Source of the DNA: Hygrocybe punicea
Lineage: Eukaryota > Basidiomycota > Agaricomycetes > Agaricales > Hygrophoraceae
DNA: 64,000 nt
Direction of reading: 5' to 3'
NCBI GenBank assembly: GCA_963556145.1
Contig: OY744467.1
Location: 1,798,001 to 1,862,000 of the forward strand
The position numbers and the translations under genes are program-made. Of this stretch, positions 10,627 through 20,492 are shown piece by piece. Positions within the stretch are counted from its first letter, which is position 1. The number at the start of each line of letters is the position of its first letter. The notes beneath the pieces were generated by a model. The model ran no database searches, was not told the origin of the DNA, and saw only the letters and a list, made by a program, of their open reading frames with translations.

Positions 10627-11687
10627 CCATCCCAGACCATTCTCAGACCACCCAAATTTCTAAGTAGACTACTAGTACAGACTACTCTCAGATGAAAAAA
10701 TAAATCCTAGACAAGTCAAGTTGAAGTTTTTAAGCACTAGTACATCCCTCCAAGTTGATCTAACCAAGCTTGTGAGGTCATATTAGTCTAATACAGTCTC
10801 CATCGCCATCATCACCATCACCAGCAAAAGCCAGTGCAGGGCCATCATTGACAGCTTTGTCACCCGCTGCCACCATTGTTGACACCAACATTGCTGGGTT
10901 GTTCACTGGCGCTGGGTCGACATTGTTGGTACCATCCTCATCACTGCTGCCACTGTTGTCTTCCTTGCCATAACCACCACCAGCTGAGCCAGTTGGCTGG
11001 TGCTGGATTGATGACATTGCCATTGCCATCAGCCTTGTCCTCATTGCCAGATCCTTGTCACTGCTGTTCAAGTTGTTATCCTTGTCACTACTTGTTACCG
11101 CCACCACCCCCTTTGTTGCCATCACCACCAGCAACTGAGCAAGTTGGCTGGTGATTGATTGTCGTTGCTGTCATCATTGTTCCTCACCACCACCAACCTG
11201 GCCACTTGGCCGGCACTGGGTTGTTGTTGTCATCATGAACATGGTTGATTTGTCGCCATCACTGCTGCTGGTCATGGACCGACAGTGGTTAGCCGGCATT
11301 GATGGGCCTGGGTTTGCAGTACGTACCTGAGGTTTCCAGGCCATTTCCCTTTGTCACTGTCATTGTCTTGTCATGCAACTGTGATTATTGTTAGCACCTA
11401 TTTGTGAGTGAGTGGCTGTTGTGAAAAATCAGCCAAGTCCTTCATTTGGTTGTGTTTGCCAAAGTTGAACCTGACCTCTCTCTCTCTCAGATTCCACGCT
11501 CTCTCCCCATCTCCCCACGCTCTCTCCTTCATAACCACATTCTCCCCCATGCTCTCTCCCTTGTCATTCACCTACACTCGCTCCATGTCCATCCTGTCGC
11601 CTACTCCTCTTGCCTCAAATCCCTGGACCCAAGTGATACACTAGTGAGAATTAAAAGTATTATTCAATTGTATTCAACTAATTACTC
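10627..11687. other. Low-complexity spacer, no gene
   Basis: 10,600-10,720 has scattered GGTCTGG/CCAGACC words. 10,790-11,380 is built of diverged CACCACCAT/GTTGTTGTC-type trinucleotide-rich sequence whose translations are serine/aspartate/valine-rich in several frames. 11,460-11,600 is a CTCTCTCCC/CCCATGCTCTC pyrimidine run. No reading frame with family features was seen. Confidence 0.5.
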
Positions 11688-11690
11688 AAT

Positions 11691-11830
11691 AGGCGCATTC
11701 AAAACAGGCGGCTGGTTGCGCTGGCAGAACTTAGGATGGACCCTGACAGCATCCTGTGAGAATGACAAATGCCAACTGAGTTTGAATATGATTGCCCACC
11801 AGTAAACGCAGACAACGTGAGTAAACAACG
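11691..11830 (+). repeat. Harbinger 1 left terminal inverted repeat
   Basis: Matches the reverse complement of 15,712-15,852. It contains ATGCCAACTGAGTTTGAATA at 11,769, the same start-codon context as the accessory gene in the right repeat. Confidence 0.8.
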
Positions 11831-11838
11831 CGATATCA

Positions 11839-13530
11839 ATGCACTATGCCTCAGCTCCCAAATTCACGCCCCCCCCCCGACCTCCTCGACTTCAGCTCAC
11901 AAAACGAAGTCTTATGCTCAATGCTCTCCAACAACAGTATGAAAACACCACCCTACATCATCTAGAGTATATCTCATCAGATGAAGAAGGTACCAGCATC
12001 GACAGTGATAGCGATTTACAATCATCCTCCCCACTCCTTATCTCAAGTCCCATTTCCTCGTTATGAAGTATTTCTCCCTATTCCGATGGCTCCGTGATGC
12101 GTATTCGTGATAGTTCACTCGATCCAAACCCTTCTAGTGAAGGTGATGAGTTCAACATCCTAAATCTGATTCGCGACAAGTTTAACCAACTGCAAGATCA
12201 AATTCTCTCCACTCGCTACCTCCAGCAAAGAATACACATCCCCCACAACTCTCAGTTGGATCTCCTTTGGTGGTATAAGGAGAATAGCGTGATACGTTTC
12301 TGAAGGAAGGTTCGAGTCGGCCCAGATGTCTTCGATCATCTCATCGCCCTCATTGGAGACGACCCTGTCTTCATCAGCAAGTCTTTCAAGGAACAGATTC
12401 CCATCCATATCCAACTTGCCATATTTCTCAATCGCATCAGTCACTACAGAAATGCGTCAAGTGTCAACGACATCGCAGAATGGGCAGGCGTTGCACCTGG
12501 AACTGTTCACAACAGTACAAAACGTTGCTTGCTAGCAATCATCAAATTTCATGAGTGTGCTTTCTGTATGCTGACTGAAAGTGAGAAGATCAGCTCAAAA
12601 AATTGGAGTCAGCGGACAGTGATTCCGGAGTGGAGAAATGGCTGGCTCACAGTTGATGGTACTACATTCCCCTTGTTTCAAAAACCAGGCCTCCACGGAG
12701 AAGCCTGGTTCGACAAGTCTTCCCAGTACTCGATGAATGGTCAATTCGTCATGTTGTTACATAACCTCCACTTTGTTGACTACTCGCTCGGGCACATGGA
12801 AAGTGCCCATGACTCTTATGCTTTCCAAAGCACCCATATATCTTCTAATCATCAATTGTTCTTTGCCGAAGGGGAGTGGATGTGGGCGGATTCAGCTTAC
12901 CCAATCCGAACCTGGTGTGTCCCTCCCTATCGCAAGCGGTGCAATGCCGAGCTCACTCGCGAAGAGAAACATTTCAATTTTTGCCTATCAACTGTATGTG
13001 TAAGAGCCGAACACGCAATCGGCCTCCTCAAGGGCCAATTTCAATCACTCTGTGAGCTCCAAATTCAAATTGGCTCTCACAAACTTCACCTTTGGGTGAT
13101 CTTATGGGTCCGGTGCTGTCTTATCCTCCACAACCTTATCGTCCAGTTTTAGCGTTGCCACAGCTAAGGCTAATAGCTGGCTACTAGCCATTAGCTTAGC
13201 TGATTTTAGCTTAGCTGATGCCAGCTAAGCTAATGGCTAATCTCCAGCTAATGGCTAAGGCTAAAGTATTTCAGAAAGTTAGCTTAGCTGTAGCTGAAGC
13301 TAAGGGAAGATAAAAATAATATCATTTCAGAACAGCCTAGAAATACCTAAAAAGGATATCATACCTGACTAATAGTCATTAGCTTAGCTGACTTTAGCTT
13401 AGCAATAGCTGCAGCTAGTACTTGGCTAGTGGCTAAGGCTAAGACATTTTTCATGAATTAGCTTAGCTTTAGCTGCAGCTAATTTAGCCATGGCTAGGCT
13501 AGCTTAGCTGTGGCAACACTATCCAGTTTG
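11839..13530 (+). pseudogene. Harbinger 1 DDE transposase, broken
   Basis: One reading frame runs from 11,839 to 13,149 with only two interruptions, both TGA (12,064 and 12,301) at places where CGA would read through, then a MITE insertion at 13,150. The catalytic triad of DDE_Tnp_4-type nucleases is visible: first Asp in LTVDGTTFPLF, second in MWADSAYPI, Glu in RAEHAIGLLKGQF. An upstream helix-turn-helix-like stretch (ASSVNDIAEWAGVAPGTV) fits the DNA-binding region. After the MITE the frame resumes as EDDNYTLDTEWRDW. It would cut and rejoin element ends in the nucleus; this copy cannot be functional as it stands. The true start is unclear, since an alternative ATG lies in the inverted repeat at 11,769. 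Confidence 0.82.
13150..13521. mobile_element. hAT-type MITE
   Basis: A 372-bp element with exact 8-bp duplications TCCAGTTT (13,142-13,149 and 13,522-13,529). Ends are TAGCGTTGCCACAGCTAA and the complement of TAGTGTTGCCACAGCTAA. An 8-bp duplication and TAGNGTTGCC ends fit the hAT superfamily. The interior is dense in AGCTAA/TTAGCT words and can fold back on itself. No coding capacity. Removing it with one duplication restores the transposase frame. Confidence 0.92.
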
Positions 13531-13937
13531 AGGATGACAACTACACCCTGGATACCGAATGGAGGGATTGGTGTATTTTGTTGGTTTACACAACGAGGAC
13601 GATAGTTCGGAACCCGATTACAATTTCTATGCCAGGGATGATGAACACGATATAACTACAGAGGTTGACGATGTTGACGATGTTGACGACACTCCTATGC
13701 CCCAAATTGCTCAAGCAGGTGCCACTTTTCATATACAGTTGCAAAATGTTCTTCTTTTCAGTCCATTATATGCTTCGTCCACTTAGGTCTCATATTTGTT
13801 GCAGCTTTCCTTTTATTTTACCCTCCTGCTTTTCCAGAACTTTTCTTGTCATAGTTCTGAGTGTATCAAGTTTATATATATCATGAATTCCTTATTTTTT
13901 GGCAAGAAAAAAGAATTTCTACAAAAAAAAATCCAAT

Positions 13938-15774
13938 CTAGTTACGCCCAGTTTCTTCTCGATATACGCTACCATGTATGTCCCCCCCTTCGAAAACATT
14001 TGTTTGTAATGATAGCCCTGGCACAGTTGGGTCAAAATGTAATTCGGCATTAGATACTTCATCTGGTGCTAATGAAAAACTTGCAATGGGAGGGAGGGGG
14101 AGAGGGAGAGGGGGAACCGAGAGACCAACCAATGGATTCAGTGGAGCTACTGAGCTGGGTGGGCCCTGATGGTGAGCTTGCTCAAGCTGAATGTAAAGGT
14201 TCAGGAGATGCTCCTGGGCCTCTTGCTGCTGGCGAGCTTCGTTCATTCGGATCTCCATCTGCTCTTTCTCCCACGCAATGGCAGACGATGAGTATCAAAG
14301 TTTCATCGCATCCATTTTTATTTTCTCCATCTTGAGCTTGGTTTCCTTTATGCCTCATTCGTGTTCGTGTTCTTTCTTCCAATCAAACCGGTCCATGGAT
14401 ACATTGTACATGCTATCGAGTTTCCCAATCTGAAGTTGCTGCTCATCCTCTGCATGAGTTTGACGTGAAGAGCTCGCATGGGTAGGGCCATGCGGTGGAG
14501 CTGAAAAGCCTCATCCTCATATATTTGTGCATGGGTTTTGGGTGCTGGAGTGGGTGCTGGAGTGGGCAGGTTTGGGAGGAGGAGTGGCAACTGGTGAACC
14601 GCCTGTCAATGGTGTGATTGGCGAAGGAAATCGGGAGGAATTTGAATTTGAATATGGTGAATAACGAGGGGATGATGATGTGCGGTGGCTTTCAGTTCGG
14701 CCTTGTAAAGTATGCTGATGTATTTCATGCGGAGCACTTGGTGGAGTGGGTGGATTGGAATAGAACACGGATTGATGTGTTGCAGGCAGAACTGACATAT
14801 GGGAAGTTGACTGGAATGCCGATGGTGGAAACGAGGGGGGTTGAGAGGGATCATAGAAACCCATCGCCGAGGAGCTACTTGGCAATGCCACATGTTCTTC
14901 GTTAAATGATGGGGCATTCAAGTTCTCATCCATCTCATCCTCGTGAATCTCAGTCTCCTGCTGTCGAGCATCAAAATGTTGATCGTGCATGCCTGTATTT
15001 GCACCTGGAAGAAAGAGTTGTTGTGCTTCGGTGTGTAAGTCTTCATCTGGTTGTGAAGAAACAACATGCGGATTAAAGCTTGGGATCAATCGCCAGTAAC
15101 CGTGGAGATGAGAAAAGTAAGGCCAGTCACTCTGGATCTGGACTGAGAAAGATCCTTCACAGTTCATTCCATGCTTGAAATGAAGAATAACTTACGAGCC
15201 AGATTTTGTTGCTCAGGATGTGCCCTCAGTTGGTCCCAAGTCAAGCCCAAACCAGTGGTATGAAGAAGTGCTATTTTCTCCTGATATTTCTTTTTAAGAC
15301 TTTACAAACAAACATCAGTACAAAGAAAAATAATTAGAAGGGAAAGGCGCATGTAGTGAGTCGATCCGCAACTGATTTCACAAACTTAGCTGGGTTTTCA
15401 TGATAGTGTTGCACATATTCAGGATTTTTGTCGTTTGTAAAGACATATTGTGCTATCATGGCATGATAAGTCGACTTCTGTGTTTTACCGACATCCTTAC
15501 GATGTCCCTCAGCTCTGGCGTCTTGTGTTGAATCTGAGAAAAGCATGTGCCTCTCGGATGGGTGTTCATCAAGCCAATTGATAAGCCTGTAAGTTCTGTT
15601 TGAGTCCAGAGTATCGGTCCAATAGATCTTGTAACTGTCTGCAACATTAGTTGCTTTTTGTTTTCCTTTGTTCAGAGCCATACGACATCGTTTGGATGGT
15701 GCAGATGAATGTTCGTTGGTATCGCGTTGTCTGCGTTTACTGGCCATATCGGCATATTCAAACTCAGTTGGCAT
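13938..15774 (-). pseudogene. Harbinger 1 accessory (Myb-like/DNA-binding) protein, probably decayed
   Basis: The start codon lies inside the right inverted repeat (MPTEFEYADMASKRRQRD). The first exon (to about 15,345) has a basic region and a domain with SYKIYWTDTLDSNRTYRLINWL and STYHAMIAQYVF, plausible for the DNA-binding accessory protein of Harbinger elements. The next coding stretch (15,167-14,517) is serine/proline-rich and disordered; the last (to 13,938) is a Q/E-rich helix (NEARQQQEAQEHLLNL). Frames change near 14,560 and 14,260, so introns or frameshifts are needed. It is expected to pair with the transposase for end recognition and nuclear import. Assignment rests on position and partner gene more than on motif. 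Confidence 0.6.
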
Positions 15775-15852
15775 TTGTCATTCTCACAGGATGCTGTCAG
15801 GGTCCATCCTAAGTTCTGCCAGCGCAACCAGCCGCCTGTTTTGAATGCACCT
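15712..15852 (-). repeat. Harbinger 1 right terminal inverted repeat
   Basis: Reverse complement of the left repeat at 11,691. It includes the accessory gene start codon at 15,774. Confidence 0.8.
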
Positions 15853-15855
15853 AAT

Positions 15856-16090
15856 GAACACAACAATGAAAGCAGTACAACAATGATACAAGCTTGACAC
15901 CACCAGCAACAGTGCTTCCAACAAACCCAGATAGGAAAAGCAATAGCAAGGGTTATGACAAGTCCACTACTGCGCAGGTATGTCTGCTACTGTATATTCA
16001 CACCTCGAGAACGTACACTGACACTGACAGGAAACTTGCATCAACAGTGCCAGCAACACAGTAGCAGCACTAATGGTGACACCATCAGCA
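15856..16090. repeat. CAG/CAC-rich low-complexity sequence, left part
   Basis: CAGCAACAGTGCCAGCA-type sequence that continues at 17,797 once the Copia remnant is removed. No gene. Confidence 0.6.
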
Positions 16091-16112
16091 GCGATTGTTG
16101 GGAATAGTGGCC

Positions 16113-16665
16113 AAAGTCGTCGTCGTCATCGTCGTCGTCGTCGTCGGGGTGGTGGTATATGGTGTTGCCACTGCCGTTGCTGCTGCTGCCGCTGCTGCCA
16201 TCGATTCACTCCGACTCGCATTGGAACGCGAGGGAGGTTGTTGGGTGGAGTTGACCGCGGGCGCCTTCTTTATGCGGTCAAGGTGGGCCACGGGGGGCTG
16301 TTCTATATAATAAAATGTCAGTAAAATATAGTATGAGGCCGTTACTTACCGTGGTTGTTGAGTAACGTTCAAGTTAGTGTTTCGCGCGAGTATGTTTAAG
16401 GTCACATGACCTAAGTTCACGCGACTGCATAGAAAAAAATGTGAAAAATTAAGTATCTAAATGAGTATCTACGTAGGTAACTATACATTATGGTTCGCGG
16501 TTTGAACCGCGTTTGAATGCGGTTTGAACCGCATGTCAGTGCCAGAACCGCAAACTGAACCAGCGGTTCGGTTCAGCCAAATGGCTGAACCAGAACCGAA
16601 CTTCCGGTTCGGTTCGTGGTTCAAACCGGGTTCGGTTCGGTTCCGAACCGAACTTCGGCATCACT
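16113..16665. repeat. TCG/CTG repeat and palindrome-rich filler inside Copia
   Basis: 16,118-16,150 is a GTCGTC run and 16,170-16,205 a CTGCTGC run. 16,500-16,672 is a set of GGTTCGGTT/AACCGAACC palindromes ending in CGGCATCACTA, which resembles the end of a hAT-type MITE (TAGTGATGCCG reversed). No matching left end or duplication was found. Small frames here are alanine/threonine homopolymers and are not called. Confidence 0.5.
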
Positions 16666-17548
16666 AATCCTTGCGAAGGCTGGAATGAAGGATGCCAAGC
16701 TGGTATCAACCCCGATGGACCAGAACGTGGTCCTACGAATAAACGAAAACGAAACCGACGAGAGCGAGCAGAAACGCACCTCGATCGAGTACACGACACG
16801 AGTCGGAGAGCTCTTGTATGCTGCGCACGCAACAAGACCCGATATCATGTGTGCAACTGTAACCGTTGCACAATTCACACGGAACCCGAGTCCGGAACAC
16901 TGGACAGCACTTAAAAGGATATTTCACTACCTAAAGGGAACAATGGATTACGAACTAACGTACGGCGGAAAGGACCAACGGATTACGACGGAAACCGTTC
17001 ATTATGTCGATGCCGATTGGGGATCCAACCCGCACCGGAAATCCATTAGCGGATATGTGTTCACGATTGCAGGGGGAGCCATGGCTTGGAGCTCAAAGAA
17101 GCAAAGCACGATTGCGTTGTCAACGGCTGAAGCAGAATATGTCGCCGCTACTCATGCCACAAAACAGCTAATCTGGCATAGAAACTTGTTGAAGGAATTG
17201 GACATACAGTCGGATGAAACATCAATTTTATGATCCGACAATCAGGCCGTGATTGCTATATCGCACAACCCGGAATTCCACACGCGGACGAAGCACATAG
17301 ATATCAATCTACATTTCCTACGAGATCACGTCGCGTCTGGTATTCTCAAAGTCATGTATATTCCTTCTGAAGAAAATCTAGCGGACATATTTACAAAAGG
17401 GTTACCTCGCCCGCTTCACGCAAAGTTCACAGCTGAACTTGGTCTATTGACCGGAGAGGAACGGGAAAGAGCGGAACACATAACGGAATACATGGACAAT
17501 GTTTACCGCGACCCGGAACGAGTCGAAGAGTATTCGACCAAGGGGGAG
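16666..17548 (+). pseudogene. Copia pol, reverse transcriptase tail and RNase H
   Basis: The frame from about 16,666 carries the end of Copia reverse transcriptase (KLVSTPMDQN, YTTRVGELLYAAHATRPDI) and the RNase H domain (VDADWGSN, ALSTAEAEYVAATHATKQLIW, HIDINLHFLRD, LADIFTKGLPR). There is one in-frame TGA at 17,231 just before SDNQAV. The first aspartate (VDADW), the glutamate (AEAEY) and the second aspartate (SDNQA) of RNase H are all present. The N-terminal pol and gag are absent, so this is a fragment. Confidence 0.85.
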
Positions 17549-17791
17549 TGTTGGGAATAGTGGCCGAATAGTCGCGGAAAGGATTAGTAATCCGTATCAC
17601 GTGACCCCAGAACTCAAACATACCCGTCCGATGAATAATGCTGAAGCGCAGCATGTATTCTACTCACCACAGGAAACTTCTAGTAGATTTAGCTAGTAGT
17701 ATAAAAACCCCCTCAGAGAGAGGCAAAAATAATTCATTCCACACAAAATATCTTAGCGGTCAACAACCACTGCAAACTATATATTCCAATA
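17549..17791 (+). repeat. 3' LTR of Copia remnant
   Basis: About 243 bp. It starts TGTTGGGAATAGTGG after the polypurine tract, has a TATA-like box near 17,700, and ends just before the GCGAT duplication. Confidence 0.75.
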
Positions 17792-17796
17792 GCGAT

Positions 17797-18629
17797 GGCC
17801 ACAACAGCTGCAGCACCACTATCACCAGCATAATGGCAGCAGCATCACCAGCAGCAGCAGCGCAATGGCAGCGGCACCACCAGAAGCAGCGTGACAGTGG
17901 CAGCATCACCGCCACTGGCAGCACAATGACAGCACCACCATTGCCAGTGCAATGGTGGCAGCAGCAGCAGCAGCAGCGGCTCAATGGCAGTAGCACCACC
18001 GCCAACAGCAGCGCAACAGCAGGACCACCGCCAACAGTGGTGGAATGGTGGGGGCACACTACCACCACTAGTACTGCAACGGTGGCGGCACTAGCAGCAG
18101 GGTAACAGTACCATTTTGTATTACTTAGACAAATATATGACGCACTTTAACTTTAACAATTTGAAGAAATAAGAAAAATAAGAACTAATAAGTGGTCTGC
18201 AAGTGGTCTGGCAGTGTGTATGGTCTGGAGGTCTGGGAGGTCTGGGAGAAACTTGAGAGATGGTCTGGGAGTTCTTGGGAAAATGGCAATCTACTGAAGG
18301 GTCTTGGCTTTCTGGGGGTACCAGACAATTATTTAATAATAGACCGTGTCAGACCACCTCAGACCTTTACTGATGGCCGGGCCGGGTGGCATCGAGGTTG
18401 TGGCTTGAGGTTGCTTGAGGTTGCTTGCTGGGCAGTTGCCCATTGCCGCAAGCTCATGCTAATTTTGTAGGGGTGGTCTTATGTGTATGTTGGAGAGGTT
18501 TTGAAAGCGTACTGAGGAGAGGATGTGTGGAAATAGGCCTATAGCCCAGTCTACCAAGAGTTCCTTTTTTCGGGGTCCCTGTAGGCGGTTATGGATCCCT
18601 GAAGCTTCAAAAGTCTTGCCAACGCACAC
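17797..18629. other. CAG-rich repeat (right part) and palC-like upstream region
   Basis: 17,800-18,110 is an imperfect CAG/CAC repeat (ggcagcagcaccaccagc), the continuation of 15,856-16,090. 18,180-18,370 is rich in GGTCTGG with the inverse CAGACC near 18,350-18,365, like the words at 10,600-10,700. No gene seen. Confidence 0.5.
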
Positions 18630-20303
18630 ATGAGTACTTACTTGTACGAGCTTCCAACGACTGGAGCCATCTCCTTTGTAGACTTCTGCGTTGATCGCAC
18701 CGCTGAGAAATTGTACACCACACACATCTCCGATGCCACACAGGCCCGAGCAAATGTGCGAAGCGAACTCAAGGAGAACAAGCGATCCGACCACGATGAG
18801 AAGGATTATCTAAAGCTCGTCAAGGTATACGTCCATCTCAAACTATGTCTCTCTGGGCTTCTCAAAGCAGTGTGGAGGGGTCTAGGCGCTGATACCTGGC
18901 TTGTGCAAATGGACTTAGGTTCTTGACGAATACCTTCCACAACTGGGAGGGATCATGAGCTGCGTTTCCGGTGGCGAGATCAGTCTTAGTTCGGATCCCA
19001 GTACGCCACTTCATCTACCCTCATCTGGCTCTAACATGTATGGAAATGGTGGTTCAATAGTCTTCAGCTGGCGCACGACCCTTTCCTCCAATCTTTTCAA
19101 CACATCGCCCCGACTTTCCCTGTCCTCCCTGCATGCTGACCTCGCATCTTCCCTACTGACATACGCATCTGCGCTCTCTAATCTGGCCCGGTCGACCGTC
19201 GCGTCCCTGGGCGGTTATGAGCGCGAACGGGGAATAACAGACATCGAGAGGAGAGCCAAGGACGAGAAGCTCAACTTTGCAGTAACCTTGCTGTGCCGAG
19301 CCAGCGGCATTTTCTCACATATCAGCGAAAATGTATTGCTGGAGTGGAATAACGAGACACCGGAAGGATCTGTATGCCTGAGTAGGCCCCCAGATCTGAG
19401 TCGAGAGGTCAACGTCGCTCTATCCAGGTACGTTTTACGGATAAATTTGACATAGCGTATTCTGACCCTTTCTTCCGACAGGATGGCATTGGCTGATGCA
19501 CAAAGTCTCGCCATCCGCAAATTGCTCTCGAAATCAGCGTACGACAGCACGCTGACGCCTGGCCCACCTCTTCCGAAATCGCATCCTTCCCCAATATTGA
19601 TCGCGAAGCTTCATCTGGAATGCGTCTCCCTTTATTCTACAGCACTTTCGCTCGCACAAACGCCTGGCCGGAGCGCCAAAGCCAAGGGGAAAGATGCCTC
19701 ATCGCCGGCAGACAGTGAAGTGACGGCTGATTTAAGACGATATTTATCAGACGAGTCTGCATTTCATGCTGCGCTAGCGAGGAAGTGGATGGGCGTTGAT
19801 GCAGGCGAGAACAGGGGAAGGGAGAAAGGTGGACAAGCTGTTGGTTTTTTAGCATGGGCAAAAAGGCAATTGGAGGAGATGAAGGACGGCGGCAAAGGTC
19901 TTGGGATCAGAAGAGAAAAGGACACGAAGGATCGGCGGAAGGAGAGGGTGCAGGAGGAAATTGAAAGTGTTACCACGTTCCTAAAGCATTACAAGAACAT
20001 GAATGATTCCGTGAGTGACCGCAGCTATTTTTGGAGACTTTGGATTCTCATTTGAAACATGCCACTGTCCCCTAGATCAATTTCCAGCCAGTGCCTCCGC
20101 AACCCGATTTGCAAGCATGCATACCGGCCGGCAGACAGGCTGTCGCGGCAAAACCTTTTGTGCAACCAATCCCTGCATTCGGGCCGGGATCTGTTGACTA
20201 CATGCGACGGCAGACTGAGGGATCGGAACTCGCTGTCGACCGAGCCGAAACGGTAAGTCCAAGGGCAGGCAGCACATATGCTGGTGCAGGAGCATATTTT
20301 TAG
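18630..20303 (+). CDS. palC: pH-response regulator PalC-like (Rim23), BRO1 domain
   Basis: Four exons (18,630-18,824; 18,919-19,427; 19,482-20,010; 20,076-20,303) join in frame to about 486 residues with GT-AG introns of 54-94 bp. The N-terminus YLYELPTTGAISFVDFC and the long helical body (ALADAQSLAIRKLLSKSA, AKLHLECVSLYSTAL, GFLAWAKRQLEEM) fit a BRO1 domain of the PalC/Rim23 type. In fungi PalC links the plasma-membrane pH-sensing complex (PalH/PalF) to ESCRT-III. The BRO1 domain would bind Snf7/Vps32. Recognition rests on the N-terminal motif and overall organisation. The end is uncertain: GTAAGT at about 20,250 and TTTTTAG at about 20,303 could define one more intron and a different short C-terminus (SGGRRSIAVKKL). 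Confidence 0.75.
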
Positions 20304-20492
20304 TCTGGCGGCAGGCGCTCTATAGCAGTAAAAAAACTATGAAGACACAGCGGAATTACTAATGTTAGTGCATTGATAGCAAAAACCAAATTGAAGATAG
20401 ATTGTGAAGTATCCGGGCTTCTGACGAGTTGTGAGGTTGGTCACAACCCAATACGACAATCCCTGCCCAGCAACTCTTGCGATCAATTAACC

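Larger units (their letters stand above)
11691..15852 (+). mobile_element. PIF/Harbinger element 1
   Basis: The element has long terminal inverted repeats, about 100 bp nearly perfect and recognisable to about 140 bp. The left starts AGGCGCATTCAAAACAGG at 11,691 and the right ends in its reverse complement at 15,852. The 3-bp flanks are AAT (11,688-11,690 and 15,853-15,855); if the terminal A/T is excluded the flanks no longer match, so the exact end is uncertain by one base. Contents are the two standard Harbinger genes: a DDE transposase on plus (11,839-13,530) and an accessory protein on minus (13,938-15,774), converging. A hAT-like MITE sits in the transposase. Confidence 0.85.
16096..17791 (+). 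mobile_element. Copia (Ty1) retrotransposon, internally deleted
   Basis: The 3' LTR begins TGTTGGGAATAGTGGCC at 17,549 after a polypurine tract (accaagggggag). The same 17 bases begin at 16,096. Flanks GCGAT at 16,091-16,095 and 17,792-17,796 form an exact 5-bp duplication, placing the 3' LTR end near 17,791 (ending ATA). A TATA-like box (tataaaaacccc) is at about 17,700. After the first 17 bases the 5' LTR and all of gag, protease, integrase and most reverse transcriptase are missing, replaced by TCG-repeat and palindromic sequence (16,113-16,665). Confidence 0.82.

Noticed and set aside
10778..11154. Overlapping frames on both strands at 10,778-11,154
   Set aside because: Trinucleotide-rich low-complexity sequence. 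Opposing frames are both open, without homology or introns.
16095..16324. Alanine/threonine homopolymer frames near 16,100-16,320
   Set aside because: Translation of GTC/CTG trinucleotide runs in several frames; no conserved domain.
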